From Moniliella sp. 'wahieum' (Eukaryota > Basidiomycota > Moniliellomycetes > Moniliellales > Moniliellaceae), in the NCBI GenBank assembly GCA_003971905.1, contig RSEE01000053.1:310001-374000 (forward strand): DNA of 64,000 nt. Reading direction: 5' to 3'. Position numbers and translations under genes: made by a program. Positions within the stretch are counted from its first letter, which is position 1. Every line of letters begins with the position of its first letter. Shown in pieces: positions 1 to 12,347 of this stretch. Below the pieces are notes generated by a model. That model was not told where the DNA came from and ran no database searches. It saw nothing but the letters and a program-made list of their open reading frames with translations.

Positions 1-1018
1 AAGCCTTCGGGCTCAGGGACGGGGAACGGGCAGCTGACGACCTACGCTGCTAGACTCCTGCTGGGCTGGGACTGGTGGCGGCGTGGTTGTAGGCAGGATC
101 ACACGCGGCTAAACGGGGTAGGATGGACTTGGGCTGGGAGGACTGAGAGCTGACGAGGAGAGCTGGAGGAGCAACTAAGAGGAGAGGAGTTACCTGTACT
201 GGGTTGGTCAATTTTGAGGAGAGTATAGAGGAAGACGCCAATGGGCCGGAGGGAAAAGCACGAACCAATATGCTAACAGACAGGGACTAAAAGGGAAACA
301 AGGCAACAGAGGAAGGACGGAAAACAGAGGAAAACAGGGGAGACGGCTGCCGCACGGGCAACCTAGAAAGGTAAGGTAAACAGGCACGGGGCGACTAATG
401 CCGCAAAAGGGTTGCCACAAGCGCAACGCGGAGAAGTAAGATAAACGGGCACAAGGCGACTAGCGTGTCGCAAGGACAATGGAAACCGGGGAACCACGAG
501 ACTGGGGTTCTCAATTCACTATAGGGAGAAAGGCCGCTATTGTCGCTCCGATACGTAGACTGATAATCGAGCTGGCAGTTGAGCCAGCAGCGATGGAACT
601 GAATTGAATCTGAGAGCGCGCTCTATTATTGGGTAGAGCGGACGCTCCTCAGCTGAAATTGGATGAGATCGAATCTGACCCCCACTGAACAACCTGCGGA
701 CGGGGTTAGGAAGGCGAAGGGTGCGCGTAAACTCTGCCGGGCTTGCCAGCCCGTCTTCGCCCGTGACATCACGCTCCTCTTCACCAAAAGCGTGTCCTCA
801 CGCTCAAAGGAACGGCTCCCCTCTCCCAACAGCGGGGGAGGGGGTGAAGGAGCGTACGGTTACCCGTGTACACACATCTCCTTTTCACGGTAGACCAGAC
901 TTGGAACTGGAACTGAGTACTTGAATACTCGGCACGCCCCCTTCCTTCGGTCGTAGGGCATGTCATCCAAACGGGTTCTTGCTCACACACGCACCCTTCC
1001 TTCGAGCATCGGAGGTAC
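1..1018. other. Gene-free left edge
   Basis: I find no convincing gene here; the open frames are short, overlapping and of random composition. Two imperfect copies of a segment of about 40 bp, sharing GGCACRRGGCGACTA and a nearby CGCAA, lie at about 372-413 and 436-477. The stretch runs up to the first base of the LTR-type terminal segment at 1019 and could hold older transposon debris, but nothing in it is recognisable to me. Confidence 0.5.
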
Positions 1019-1061
1019 TGTTGAGCCATCAGATGGCTCGTGCTTTGACCAATGTCCCTTC
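1019..1061 (+). repeat. Terminal segment of the Copia relic, left end
   Basis: This 43-bp segment begins TGTTGAGCC and contains an imperfect palindrome, GAGCCATC-A-GATGGCTC. It matches the reverse complement of 5850-5893 with about four differences. The homology to 63430-63656 continues rightwards from here to about 1200, so the shared block includes LTR or leader sequence beyond the terminal part. Confidence 0.75.
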
Positions 1062-4000
1062 AGGTCCTCCTCAGGCCTAGGAGTTCCGTTGTTTTTCTCT
1101 CCTGTTTTTCCTTGTTCCGCAGCTTAGCCCCTGGTGGCGACTCGCTGCTTGATGTTCCTCTGTAGGCATTGCTGGTTGGCTCAGACCACCACCACCACTA
1201 TTGCGATTGCATCACCTCGAGGACCATCTGGACTCCAGGTCTCATCAGAGTTACAAGTCTTCGCTCATCCAGTGAGCAACGGTGATCAACCCACAATTCC
1301 CTTTTCCATCCCCTCACCCTCTCCGTATCCATCCCTTTCCATCGGCGTCTTTATCAACAATGAGCGCCATTTCACTTCCTACCCCTCAGCTGTCGAACCC
1401 GGACTGGGCCGACCAGCACCTTCCGTCCCCTTTTCCTAAAGACGGCATTACTTTCGCGCGTGCCTCGCAATTGGCCAACGAACAACCGAACCAATACCAA
1501 GTCCTTTACCATATTCTTGAGGACCACAGTCCTTTGGTGGCCAAAAACAATGCGTCTGATTTTCAACTCGTCTCACATTTATCTCAGGCAAACTATCAGC
1601 TCTTGAGCAAAAGGTCGTGAAAATGGTCGGCGATCCTACTCAGCGACTTCCCAGCGATCCATCTGTCCAGTCGACTGTCGTGCGTCACTTTGACGAATTG
1701 CGTGCGTAGTGTGTTCCACCGCACTTTGATGCGTTTTTGCGAACCGTTTGGTTCTCCGCTTCTTCTTCCCAACAATCTTCCGCAAATCGGAACCGGAGGA
1801 TCCCGTTGCGACCCCACGGCCGGTCGCGTCGCCTGTGTCCCACGACGAATCCGTTGTTCATACTCTGTGGCAACAACGACACCACCGCTTCCTCCTCCGA
1901 TTGACGATACAATCTTGTCATCTTTAAATAATCTTTTCCGTTCAGGCGCATCCCCCGACCTTCTCCTGAATGCAGCCGAGAAACGTTGGGGTACTGACGT
2001 GGGCATTGCCGCTGCTATGAAGGTTATCGATGATTGGTCGTCCAGAGCACCCACCGGCAATGTTTCGTCCGTGACGCCGCCCCTGCCTTCTAACCCGGAG
2101 CCCTTCCCAGCCTTGGCCAAAATTACCCGAAGCGTCAACGTTGTGGACAAATACAAGATGGGACAAGATTTCTGGCCTTGGGCGGACTTGATTCTGGGCA
2201 GACTTGACGATGCGGTCGCCGGTGCTCGTGCTTTGATTCAAACTGGAGAAGCTGATCCCAATTACAATCGCTTACTGGATCACAAACTACACGCTCCTCT
2301 CTTGGCTCACTTGCACCGCAATGTTAGCGCGTCTGTTCCATATTCTGTTACTAACGGCCTGGCTTCCGTACTTTTCCGTATCCTGTTACAACGTTTCGGT
2401 CAATCGTCACCGGCCGAACATTGTGATATTATCCGGCAGCTTCTTGACCTTCGTCTCGGGTCTTCGACAGGATCCACATACGTGGAGCGGCACCGCAGTC
2501 TGGTTTACAAACTGGAAGTGCATTTGGGTCGTCCCTTTCCTGAGGAAGTCCTCCGTTCTTTTTTACTTAATGGTCTCCAGGATCCAACGTTTGTGGCATT
2601 CACCCCTCACACGAACTACGACCAGCTATTGATGTTGGTTTCGAGCCGTGCAGCACATTCGTCATCGTCTCTTCCGAACAAGCCTGTAATGCAGGGCTCA
2701 GGTGGTCGAAAGCCTTCTCATACCAGTACATCTCAGGGTGGCGGGCCGTCTCGCAAGGGGGCTCTTCCCAATGGAGTGGGGCACCTGGCTCAGGGTCTGG
2801 TCAACGTGGAGGTGGGACTGTGGCTTACGGATCTCAAGGTGCCGCCAATTGGACTGCTGCTAACACTGTGGCTTCTGTTTCGGGCCTTCTGTGGCAGCAT
2901 ACCCCAACGCTACTTTTTCTGGAGGACCCCTACCTTTCCCCCCTATTCCTACCAACGCTTCCAGTGCGTCCAGTATCTCTCCTTCTCAACAGCCTAAATA
3001 GGACGGCGCGGGAGTACTTCGCCAGCCACCCTCCCTGCGCAACATGATTCGGGCGCGCGCCCGTCTGTCTTCAAGGATAGGAACGCATTTACCTCACTAC
3101 GTCCTAGTCGTGCTCCTATAGTCCCTGCAGATGGACGGGTAGTGCAAGCCGATGGCATTGGCACTGTCTCTTTCTATATCCATACCTATACCGGTCCTCC
3201 CCTGTATGTTCAACTCTCCGACTCTTTCTATTGTTCTTCTTTTCCTTACAACTTGGTCAGTGCGTACCAACTCTCGATGGCCGGGATCGAGAGTTTAGTG
3301 GCAGCATGGGGCCAAGGCTTCTACCTTACCGAAAGGGTGACATTCCCCGCCTTGTTACGGACGCTAGCTACAAAATGTTTATCCAACCACTTCTACCTTC
3401 CTCTTCTCCTTCTCCTTCTCCTTCCCCTTCCCTTCCCCCTTCCCCTTCCCCTTCCCAAAATGCCTTTTCAATCGAACCCTCTACTGTTTTGGACAAGGTT
3501 CAACGTGTCCATGAACAGTGGAACCATATCGCCCTTGACCAGCTCCCACACTTAACCGCATCCATGTCCCTTCCTTATCGTGTTTTACCTCAAGATGTAG
3601 CGACTGTTCGTCCCACTGGCATTGCCCTTCCTGTATTCTCTCGCATGCCACATCCCGTCCTCATTCCCTTTCTCCAACTGCTACCCGAACCACCCGACCT
3701 TTTCCTTGATCCACATCGATGTGGTCGACATTCCTCGCCAAGGTGGCGGGGGACACGGGTGGGGTTTAGTATCGTTGACGACTTCACCCGATACGTTTTC
3801 TTCCTTCCTCTTTCTTCCAAAGGTGAAGCCACTGCTCTCTCTTCGCCATTTTATTACCCGTGAGCAGCGTCAGCGCCCTGAAAGACCCCTCCAAGTGGTC
3901 CGCTCCGACAATGCTCCAGAATTGACCTCCGCTATGATCGATTTTTACGCCGCACAAGGTATCGTGACCGAAACCACCAATCCAGGTGAAAGTGCTTCAA

Positions 4001-5849
4001 ATGGTATTGCCGAACGAGCGATCCGGTCCATCATGGATCGTGCTCGCACTTTGCTCGCTTCTACTCGCCTGGATCCCGAAGATTGGTGGCAACATGCTCT
4101 TCACGCTGCGGCGTACACACACAACCTTGTGCCTCCGAAAGGTTGGGGGGGCAACAGCCGTTTTGTACGTTACCACGATTTCCCTCCCTTCCTATGCATG
4201 GTTTCGGTACCCTAGCGTACCTTCACCTCTTTCCCAACCAGCGTGACGGAGGCAAGTTGGGTCCGCGGGCTGTTCCTGCCATGCTCATCGGATACGACGA
4301 GCGCCGTGGTAGTATGGGTTGGCTTTTTGCTCTGCATGGCGGCCCTGGCCTAGTTTACTATCGCTGGAAGAAACCGTTCAAGTGGACCAACCTGTCATAT
4401 ACTGCAGACACATTTCAACCTATTCCTTCTAACATTGTTTCTCCTCACGCGACCGGGGGGTTGAGGAGACACCCGACGCACGTTCCCCAAACCTTCCGAC
4501 TTTACCTGCTCCTCCTACTGTCGCCCATCCTACTCCTACCATTGTATCCCCACCTCCTACTGATGCCGTCCCTGTTCCTAACCAACAACAATCTGCGCTG
4601 TGTCGTAATCCCGGACGCCGAGCACGACTCCACGCCCTCCCCTTGATCTCTCTCACCCTGTTCCCGATAACCCCCAGGATCCATCTTTCATTCCCCTTGC
4701 TCTAAAGGTTCCCACCCTCTTTCATCCTCCTGTCTCACTTTCCACTCTTGACTTACCCACTTTGTCAACATCTTCGGTCCCATGCCCAATACTTCCCTGA
4801 TCCCCGACTCGGACCGCACTCAACCTCCTCTTGCCCTTGCTCTCGACCACGCGCGAGACGAGGACGCACTCCTTCTTACCACCGATGGTGTTACCTTGGC
4901 GCCCAAGTCCGTCCGGGCTCTCGTCGGCCACCCTGCATTTGATGATGTCCTTGCTGCCATGCGCGTTGAACTGACGCGTTTCGATTCTCGCAAGGTGAAG
5001 GAGGTGGTGCCCATTCCTCCGGGGGCACGTGTGTTACCCGGTATTTGGGTCCTCAGTACCAAGACGGATGCTGAGGGTCGCTTTGTCAAGTATCGAGCGC
5101 GTTATGTCGTGGGAGGCCATCGCCAGCTTCCCGGATCCTGGACCAATAAGTCATTTGCTCCCGCGGTTCGCACCTCCGCCGTCAATACTTTGATCGCCGT
5201 CTCAGAGGCGGAAGGGCTCCAGCTCTTTACAGCCGACGTTGAGGCGGCGTACCTGTATGCGGACGTGACCGAAGAGGTCTATGTTAGGCCGCCTCCCTTT
5301 TTCCCAGAAGGGAAAGGCAAGTGTTGGAAACTGAAGAAGAGTCTTTATGGTCTCCATCAAAGTGGAGCGAATTTTGGTGATTGGCTGCGTACTCTCCTTT
5401 GTGACCGTCTTGGCTTTACCAGTCTCAAGTCGGAGCCTTGCCTCTTCATTCGTCGTACCCAATCCTTGGATCTCATTCTATTGGCCATCCACACTGACGA
5501 TTTTCTTGTTGCTTGCCGTTCGGGAGACATTTGCGATTCCTTCCTTGTTGAGCTTCGCAACCATATCGAAATTAAATCCAACGGCCCACTTCGTTTCCAT
5601 CTGGATGCCAGTACGACCGCATTGATGGACGCCTCTACGTGAGCCGACCCAAATTCCTTGCTGAAACGCTTGCCACCCACGACATGATTCACGACCATCC
5701 TCGACGTCTCCCGCTCAGTCACACTCTTCCCCCTCCCCTCCGTCCCGAGCACGAACCACGATCCACACGCGCGAGAATCACGCCTTCCGTTCTATGGTTG
5801 GGTCTGCATGTGGTCGGCTCGCATGCCTCGTCCCGACACTTTGTGTTGC

Positions 5850-5893
5850 GAAGGGACATTGGCCAAAGCACGAGCCACCCGATGGCTCAACTA
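5850..5893 (-). repeat. Terminal segment of the Copia relic, right end
   Basis: This is an inverted copy of the 43-bp left-end segment, reading GAAGGGACATTGG on the plus strand and ending GATGGCTCAACT. It marks the likely right border of the relic. No longer direct LTR repeat is evident by eye between the two ends. Confidence 0.7.
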
Positions 5894-6958
5894 TATCAGT
5901 AGAATTAAGGTGAAGTGTCCCCTAGCGGAACCTGAGGATCTACAGCCACAGTCTATAAAGACTGACAAAAGGACATACACGAGAAGACAGGGAAGTGCGA
6001 CTTCGGCTGTGCAGATTTTGCAGCCCCGAATATCCACTCTGGCAAGTCTATTTGATACCATATCGTCCGTGATGTGGTTACACCCAATGGTTATGCGCAT
6101 GATGGTATCTGCGTACGCTTGGTAATGTTTTACGACTTATTATACGAGCACTGGGGGTGATGCAACAGTTGTTCAAATCATCCACCGGGGGTGATAACTG
6201 CCAAGTGCTCAGTCAAAGAGGGCTTGACCAGCTCGACACTGAGCTCACACTTCCACGGCTTTGTACCTGAGAAGTAGATGATCGGTGCGACGTCCTCCTT
6301 CAGCGCCTCTTTAACGACCTTTTTGGGTTGGGCCGTCAGGCCAGCTTTTCTTGCGCTTGTTTTCCGTGTGAGCGCTCAGCTGAGCGGTCAATTGTCCCGG
6401 TTTCCAACATTAAATCTCTTGAAGCTTGATCACGGAAGTGCTGAAGGAAGAGGAGTGTGATTTCAAGAGAGGTACAGGAAGTTCTATGAGAAGGTAGGAC
6501 CTTATAGTATCGCCGAGGATACTGCGGAGCAGAGGGAGCGTCCGGGCGGATAAGAGTGGTGATGTTCATGATGTGTCGCGCAGAATGATGTGGGAACATC
6601 GCCCCAACATGAAGTAGCAATCCCATTCCTCAGGGGAGGTCGGCAGGCGGGACGGAGTACGGGGGTGTATTGTGGCCTTGGTAGTTGCAGGCCGGGGATG
6701 GGACCGCGTCGGTTCTTGATCTTTGTCGTATCGTGCGTGTTGTGGGGTCTACTAAGAACCTAAGGAACCGACGGAAGACCAAGAGGAGAGCAACTTTGGG
6801 GAGAAGGAGCAAAGCGAACAGCAGTGGTTAGGGACCGACTCGGTGTGGGGAAAGGAGAGGAGGACTTCTGCTGGAAAAGACGTTTGGGCAATACGACAAG
6901 GGGGCGAGGACAAGTTCAACTGAACATTTCAATATTCAACGTTCAACATGTTCCAACC

Positions 6959-6995
6959 TTGAAGCTTGAAGCTTGAAGCGCTTGAAGCGCTTCAA
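6959..6995. repeat. GCTTGAA heptad array
   Basis: Several units of GCTTGAA, some joined as GCGCTTGAAGCGCTTCAA, form an array with internal HindIII-like palindromes (AAGCTT). The same heptad array recurs at 8110, 60896 and 61738, and in degenerate form at 43200. Confidence 0.8.
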
Positions 6996-7093
6996 TGCTG
7001 ACGTCAGCCTACTTGGCCGCGACAAGCCAAGAAACAGAGCTTGCTCTCTTTTCAGATCCTCAGATCCATTACGCTTCATGCATCATGCATGAC

Positions 7094-7143
7094 CACTAGT
7101 ACTGACTAGTGACTAGTAGTGACTAGTGACTAGTCACTAGTGA
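7094..7143. repeat. ACTAGT/GACTAGT cluster
   Basis: The hexamer palindrome ACTAGT recurs about six times in some 50 bp, mostly as GTGACTAGT units. More copies occur down to about 7235. No gene overlaps it. Confidence 0.75.
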
Positions 7144-7287
7144 AGTCAATCATCATGAGCATCATGCATCACGCGTCAGTCGCCACTAGTCATATTCATA
7201 GTCACGCGTCACGAGTCACACTAGTCCCTAGTCACTAGTCCCAAGCGCCACTCCATCATGCATCACATGTCCCACGCTGTTATTTGC

Positions 7288-7315
7288 GTCACATGTCACA
7301 TGTCACATGTCACAT
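7288..7315. repeat. TCACATG tandem units
   Basis: About four consecutive TCACATG units create a run of CACATG E-box-like hexamers. Similar runs recur in other spacers of the window (12.16, 13.95, 53.1, 59.76, 61.16 and 62.38 kb). Confidence 0.75.
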
Positions 7316-8109
7316 AAAACCCGCCCGTTCGTGGCGTTGGTAGCGCCGCGCGCGGCGGCCGCATGAGGCCGCACGCCGGTCTCTTCTTGAAGGATTTGCG
7401 CGGAGGCTAGCCAAGCTAGCCTAGGGTCCAGCCGCATGGCAATCCAGACCTCCGATCTCGGATACTCAGATTGGTCTCAGATCACACGCGTCAGCGGCAC
7501 ATAGTGCTTCATTAATCATTGGCCTGGCAAGCGCAACTGGCTACAGTCCTCCGCGAATCGCGCGCTGCAGATTGAATACCAACTCGCCCTGTTGCGCCCT
7601 GTCCTCCCCCCTCCGCTCCTCTTTCTTGCACTCAAGGTTGGACTATCGTCCGTACTCAGACTCAGCAGCTGACACGAAGCTGTCTCTGACTGTTTCCGCC
7701 CTGCGCAAGTGCAATCGCCCCCGTAGCTAGGCAAGCGTCGCTGTCCTCTCAGGTAATCAGCGCCGAGCGCCAAGGCGCTAAGGGACAACCGCGGTTTAGG
7801 CTATCTCTCGTGATCGCGTGATCGACTACTCATCCGGCCTCGCCCATCGATCGTCCTGCAGGTGCAGCGTGCATTGCCCTCAACGATTCTTTCATCCTGT
7901 ATCCGGGGGGTTAAGCCTGTGGGGTACGTTCCGTTCCGGTTGTTACTAAACGCGACTTAAGAGGGGGTTGGCGGCGAGCACTTTCATTAGGAAAATAGTT
8001 CACTGTGAATTTGAGCGTTGAGCTCAGCCAAGATGGGGCCCGTTCTGCCAGTCCACATGGCTATACACTGGATACTTCGTGGGAGGACCGCCTCGAGACG
8101 ACCTAAAGA

Positions 8110-8142
8110 GCTTGAAGCTTGAAGCTTGAAGCTTGAAGCTTG
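8110..8142. repeat. GCTTGAA heptad array
   Basis: Four to five nearly perfect GCTTGAA units in tandem, identical in unit to the array at 6959 and followed by ATTAATGATTGAGCTTGA. Confidence 0.85.
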
Positions 8143-8400
8143 ATTAATGATTGAGCTTGATAGCCTGGTCGATGATCAATGATCGGTCCTCGGCCATCCA
8201 CGCGACTGTCGCCGTCCTGGGATGTGGCAAGCCTGGCAAGCGTTACATGTTGGGAGTTAAAACACGTTATTAGAGGCCCAAGGCCTAAGACTTTGGCCTA
8301 AGGCCGACGCCCCAAAGGCGCAAGCTAAAACGGCAGGGGTAGCGCGCGATAGGCACGGGATCGCAGGCATCAACATCATGCGTCATATGCGTCATACATC

Positions 8401-9198
8401 ATGCGTTTGCACTATATATGCTGAAAGCGCCGCGCCGGCACCCGGCACAAGAGGAGTGTCCACACTTTGTCCGCGAGGCTGGCGTGCTGTTCCAGGGGCG
8501 AATGGGGGGCGTGGGACGGGATGTGTGTGAGACAGAATCTTCTGCCAGCGAAGGCGGTGTGGGCCAGGGTGGCCGGTGGTCGCCGCGGACTGGAGGAGGG
8601 GGATGGAGCTTGGAGGCGGGTAGGTGGTCGGGCGATCAGCGTGCTGACGAATGGCAGGCGGTGACACCACCGGTGGGCTATTGGTTCGGCCGGTTGCCTG
8701 TGCGCTGTGTGGGGTTGCCGGTGAGCCTCACCAGTGAGCGGTGGGCGGTGATGGCCGCGTGCCCAGTGTGCAATGGTGAATGAGTACGGAGATCGAGTAC
8801 TGAGGACATGAGTAATGCGTAATGGTGCATGATGCATGATGCCCATCCATGGCTTGCGCTTAGGGCGAACAGCAGTCTGATCGATGGTCGTTCTGTGGAG
8901 GTTGCATGCGCGCAAGAAGGGCGTCGGCCAGCGCTATTGCCGCTGGCGCCAGGCAAGTGTCCGCTGCGTTTCAGCCGGATGCGGCGTTTGGAATATGCCC
9001 GTCCAGTCGCAGCAGCCCTGTGGAGGCCTCATGCTACAACACCAGGACTTTCACTTGGACACGGCCGTTGTCAGCGCTCAGCCCGCAGGACTCAGCCGAA
9101 GCGCTCTCGCTCAGCCCCACCAGCCGCCGCCGCTCCTTCTTCTCCCCCTGTCCTTCTCACCACCGCCCCCCCTGCCTCGTCTGTCGCTGCTACCCGCC
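8401..9198. other. Spacer upstream of the zinc-finger gene
   Basis: Open frames exist on both strands, but they overlap each other and show no domain, so I treat them as chance. The segment probably contains the promoter and 5' leader of the C2H2 gene that starts at 9199. Confidence 0.4.
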
Positions 9199-11220
9199 AT
9201 GGACACTCTCATGGCTCCCGACCTGCCCGTCTCGCCCGTCTCGCCCAGCCGCTCCTTCCCGCTCGGAACGTTGGATGCTACCCAGATGCCACCCCATCTT
9301 CTGGCCTCGCCCGCTGATTCGGCCGCTGCCGTGTTCCAACCCCATGATGGCAGTCCCCGTCGCTCCTCTGTCGTCGGCTCTGCTGCCCGTCGTCGCTCGT
9401 CTGCATCACGCCGCCGTGCCATAGCTGGCGCCAGCTTCAACAGCATCTCAGGGCCAGGCAGCGACTACTCCTTGCCCCCAGCATCGGGTGCTGGTTCCGG
9501 CGCCGGCGCCGCGCGGTTGGCCGTCAATTTGTGTGTAAAGAATGCAACCGCTCTTTTGCACGCCTCCTTCACCTTCAGCGCCACGAATACCGCCATGTCG
9601 ATTACCGCCCCTTTGAGTGCCCATGCTGTGATAAAACATTCAGCCGACATGATTCCCTTGTGCGGCATGCACGCTTGCACAAGGACCAGTTGCCTGAAGG
9701 CGCCAGGCAGCGGAGAAGCTGCGCAAACACAAGGGTACGCTCTGCCTCCGAACATGCACGCCTAGCTTATCAGAAGTGTACTGACCTTGGATCTAATCGC
9801 CATCTCAGCCTGCATGTCATGTACCGACACTGCCAAGTGCGAGAGGTGCGCTAAGTTTGCTCGCCGGTCCTCGAATGGCAAAGCCTCACGCAAAAACAAA
9901 TCCCATTCTAATTCGACTTCGGCTACGGAGAGTCACTTTGACACGACCCGACACTTACCTGGCGACGAACCAATGATGTCCAAGGCGTTATCCGCAGGCG
10001 AATTCGGCGCCTCTACTCAGCGCCAGCCTTCCCCTCTCGGTCCTCGGCTTCACAGCCCTTTTGGGCTCGACCAAAAGCGCAACCCAGGCCTGGCCGGATG
10101 CCCTCAAACTCGTCCATCACGTCGTCTCGAAGCCAAACCACGACTTGGAGCTCCCGTTCGCGAGCATCCATGCCCACCACGGCTCTCGGCCCAGATCATG
10201 GCCCCTGTCAGCCCATCTGCCCATTCGGCCTTCTCAGATGATCAGCTGCAGAGTCACCAGAGCCATGCTCGAGCAGCTGCGACAGCGTTGTTCGCTAATT
10301 ATGCTCAACCTACGCACCCGCTCTCTTGGCCCCTGGCCAACCCAAGCCCGAGGCTGGAACTCACGAGACCGACACAGCCTCAACGCGTTAGCCACGGCTG
10401 ATGCCCAACTGCAATCGTTCGCATTTGCCCCAACTTCGCATCCTGGCATCAATCTGCATCGTGGTTCTTTCTCGAGCGAACCCCCCTTCCCACCCAGGTA
10501 CCGCACCCGCCCAGGCCGATCCCACCAGCCATGCCTATAGTTGACCCAGCTACTCTTGCGGAGCAAGGCATCCTTGTTGACACATACATCCAGATGCAAG
10601 TTCAAATGGCGACGATTCGAACATTTATGCACGACAACATGGTTGCCTATCTCGCACGGAGATTGCCTCCAATGGCGCTTGATGGCCTCCCCGCGCCCGG
10701 GGTGCCCGGGGAACAATGAACCAACCACATCCTGGTCCGCCCAATCCGCAATCTTTTCTCCCTGCGCAACCCGTCCAAGTTGATGTACCATCGGGTCGGA
10801 GTCCTTCTCAGGGCTCCGACCAGTCCGGGACGACACACACCACCCCGAACGTGAGCCCCGCCGAATATCCAGCATGTTGGTACCTGAGCTGGTTGGACTT
10901 GGTTTGGGAGGGGAGGACACCTCACGCCCCATGGATTCGTCGCGCGGCCCTCACGATGTTACTTTTCCTAGCCCTGATAATATCAAACCCGAACGTCGCG
11001 CCTTGACCACGCTGACCACCCGGTCTCCCCCAGCGATTTCACTGCCATTTCCATCTCTGATTTGTTGGAGCAAGCCCAAGGATTCCACTCTGAGCTGGAT
11101 GCCAGCCCGGGCCCACAGGGGCGTACGGCCGAGCTCTCTGACTTGGCGGACGACGACGTGGATCACGAACTGATGCTGGACCCCAGTGACGTGTACAACC
11201 TGGAGGAGCTGGCGAATTAG
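9199..11220 (+). CDS. C2H2 zinc-finger transcription factor
   Basis: This is probably a DNA-binding transcriptional regulator acting in the nucleus. Two adjacent C2H2 fingers lie at about 9534-9686 (CKECNRSF...HEYRH, then CPCCDKTF...HARLH), joined by a linker close to the usual type. A Ser/Pro/Ala-rich leader precedes them, and a long low-complexity Pro/Ser/Gln region follows. The C terminus is acidic (DLADDDVDHELMLD, then DVYNLEELAN before the stop), as expected of an activation domain. I chose the ATG at 9199 for its CCGCCATGG context and the leader it opens. An intron is likely from 9735 (GTACGC) to about 9808 (CATCTCAG). The coding sense changes frame several times (near 9500, 10490, 10870 and 11010), which I read as one-base sequence slips. 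The two-finger pairing recalls fungal Msn2- or Azf1-type regulators, but no orthologue is claimed. Confidence 0.6.
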
Positions 11221-12347
11221 GCAAACCCCCCCACCCCCATGGCCACCGTCTCTGTAGCGCAAGCTTTCTTTGCTCGTTCTGGATGCGTGGTTCAGGACCT
11301 TTTCCGCTTCCCCCGTCTTTCCTCAACTCACCCTTCCTTGTACGCCTTTGGCCCACCCCACGTTCGGGACCTGGCATGGTGCTGATTATACCCCCGCACG
11401 CTCTCCCTCCCACTAGCCTACCTGGGCGCAGATCCGATCTGCGCAGGACTGCCTGACTGTGTGACGGTCTCCAGGGTAGGCTCAGTACACCTGTTTACCA
11501 CATTGGCATAGCCTTGGCCCCTCGGCGGGCAGAGGCTACTTCTAACCCCGCCCGTCTGCTGCACGGTCTTGCGGGTTGTTTTGTCCTCCATCTGTATCAT
11601 GAAATCCACAGTAAAAGCTGGCATGTCTCTTGCCTTTCACTGCCGATATCCATTTTGGTTTATCTTTCGCCTTGCGCGCATCCAGATATAGAAGACTGCG
11701 TTGATCCACCAGGCGAGAATGCCACGGGGAATGAGTCTGTCCGCCAGCACCGATTGACCACCACTACTTTTGTCATAACCGCCATCTTGAACACCGACGC
11801 ATAGGCCGGAGAAAGAAAGGTAACCACTGCGACGAAAAGGGCCATGCACCAGTTCGAGTTAAAATTGTGCTGATTGACCCAACAGACACTATCCCATCCG
11901 GCACCACCACATTTTTTGTGGTATTCTACTGGCAATCCTTCCTCTGATTCCTTCGTAGCCATGCCATATTCGAGTACCAACAACTCCTTTGCCTGACTCT
12001 TTGCAAGTACTTCTGGTTCTATCCATCTTCCCCACATGCTTACATCAACCTCGGATCGGTTTTCGCTCTCCGTGCACAAGGCTGGTCGAGAAGCGAGAGA
12101 TAATCGACACTGGAAATTGTAGACAGAGGGCTGGGTCACATCCGTCACAGTCACATCACACGCCACATGTCACACATCACATGGCCTGTCGCAACCCTGG
12201 CACGGTTCTGGACTCGATGGAGAAGTTTTCGTCCACCGCCAAGGGTATGGGCTACGCGCCAAGCGCCGGCCCGGGTACCTGATCGATGATTATTGTGACA
12301 CTGATAAGCAGTGCCAACAAGCAAGTTGGGATTTCTTCTTGCCCACC
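11221..12347. other. Spacer between the zinc-finger and amidohydrolase genes
   Basis: A minus-strand stretch at about 11640-12020 reads as hydrophobic peptide in two different frames (for example FVAVVTFLSPAYASVF) and ends in a basic tail. It could be the decayed end of a membrane-protein gene, but no family motif is visible, so no gene is called. Short CACATGTCACA repeats lie at 12160-12185. Confidence 0.35.

Larger units (their letters stand above)
1019..5893 (+). mobile_element. Ty1/Copia LTR-retrotransposon relic (broken)
   Basis: This is a fossil gag-pol element of the Ty1/Copia superfamily. In order it holds a short gag-like segment near 1360-1620, an integrase core with the Asp and Glu region at about 3890-4200, and a Copia-type reverse transcriptase at about 4890-5600. 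The RT includes the fingers region (GIWVLSTK, KYRARYVV) and the palm region (FTADVEAAYLYA). Integrase precedes RT, which is the Copia and not the Gypsy order. Both ends carry a segment of about 43 bp in inverted orientation (1019-1061 and 5850-5893, about four mismatches) that starts TGTTGAGCC. The coding part is broken in several to many places, so it is not expected to be active. Divergence looks moderate, because catalytic motifs can still be read. Exact LTR borders cannot be set by eye. Confidence 0.85.
5894..8400. other. Gene-free, repeat-rich spacer
   Basis: I see no supportable gene. The stretch holds clusters of short palindromic or tandem motifs: GCTTGAA heptads at 6959-6995 and 8110-8142, ACTAGT-containing units at 7094-7143, and TCACATG units at 7288-7315. 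Small open frames are present but have no recognisable domain and lie in mixed frames. The composition resembles the other long spacers of the window (42.7-44.9 kb and 58.2-62.6 kb). Confidence 0.5.

Noticed and set aside
11640-12020. Hydrophobic minus-strand peptides that could be a transporter end
   Set aside because: No family motif, start or splice signal could be found, and the hydrophobic pieces lie in two frames.
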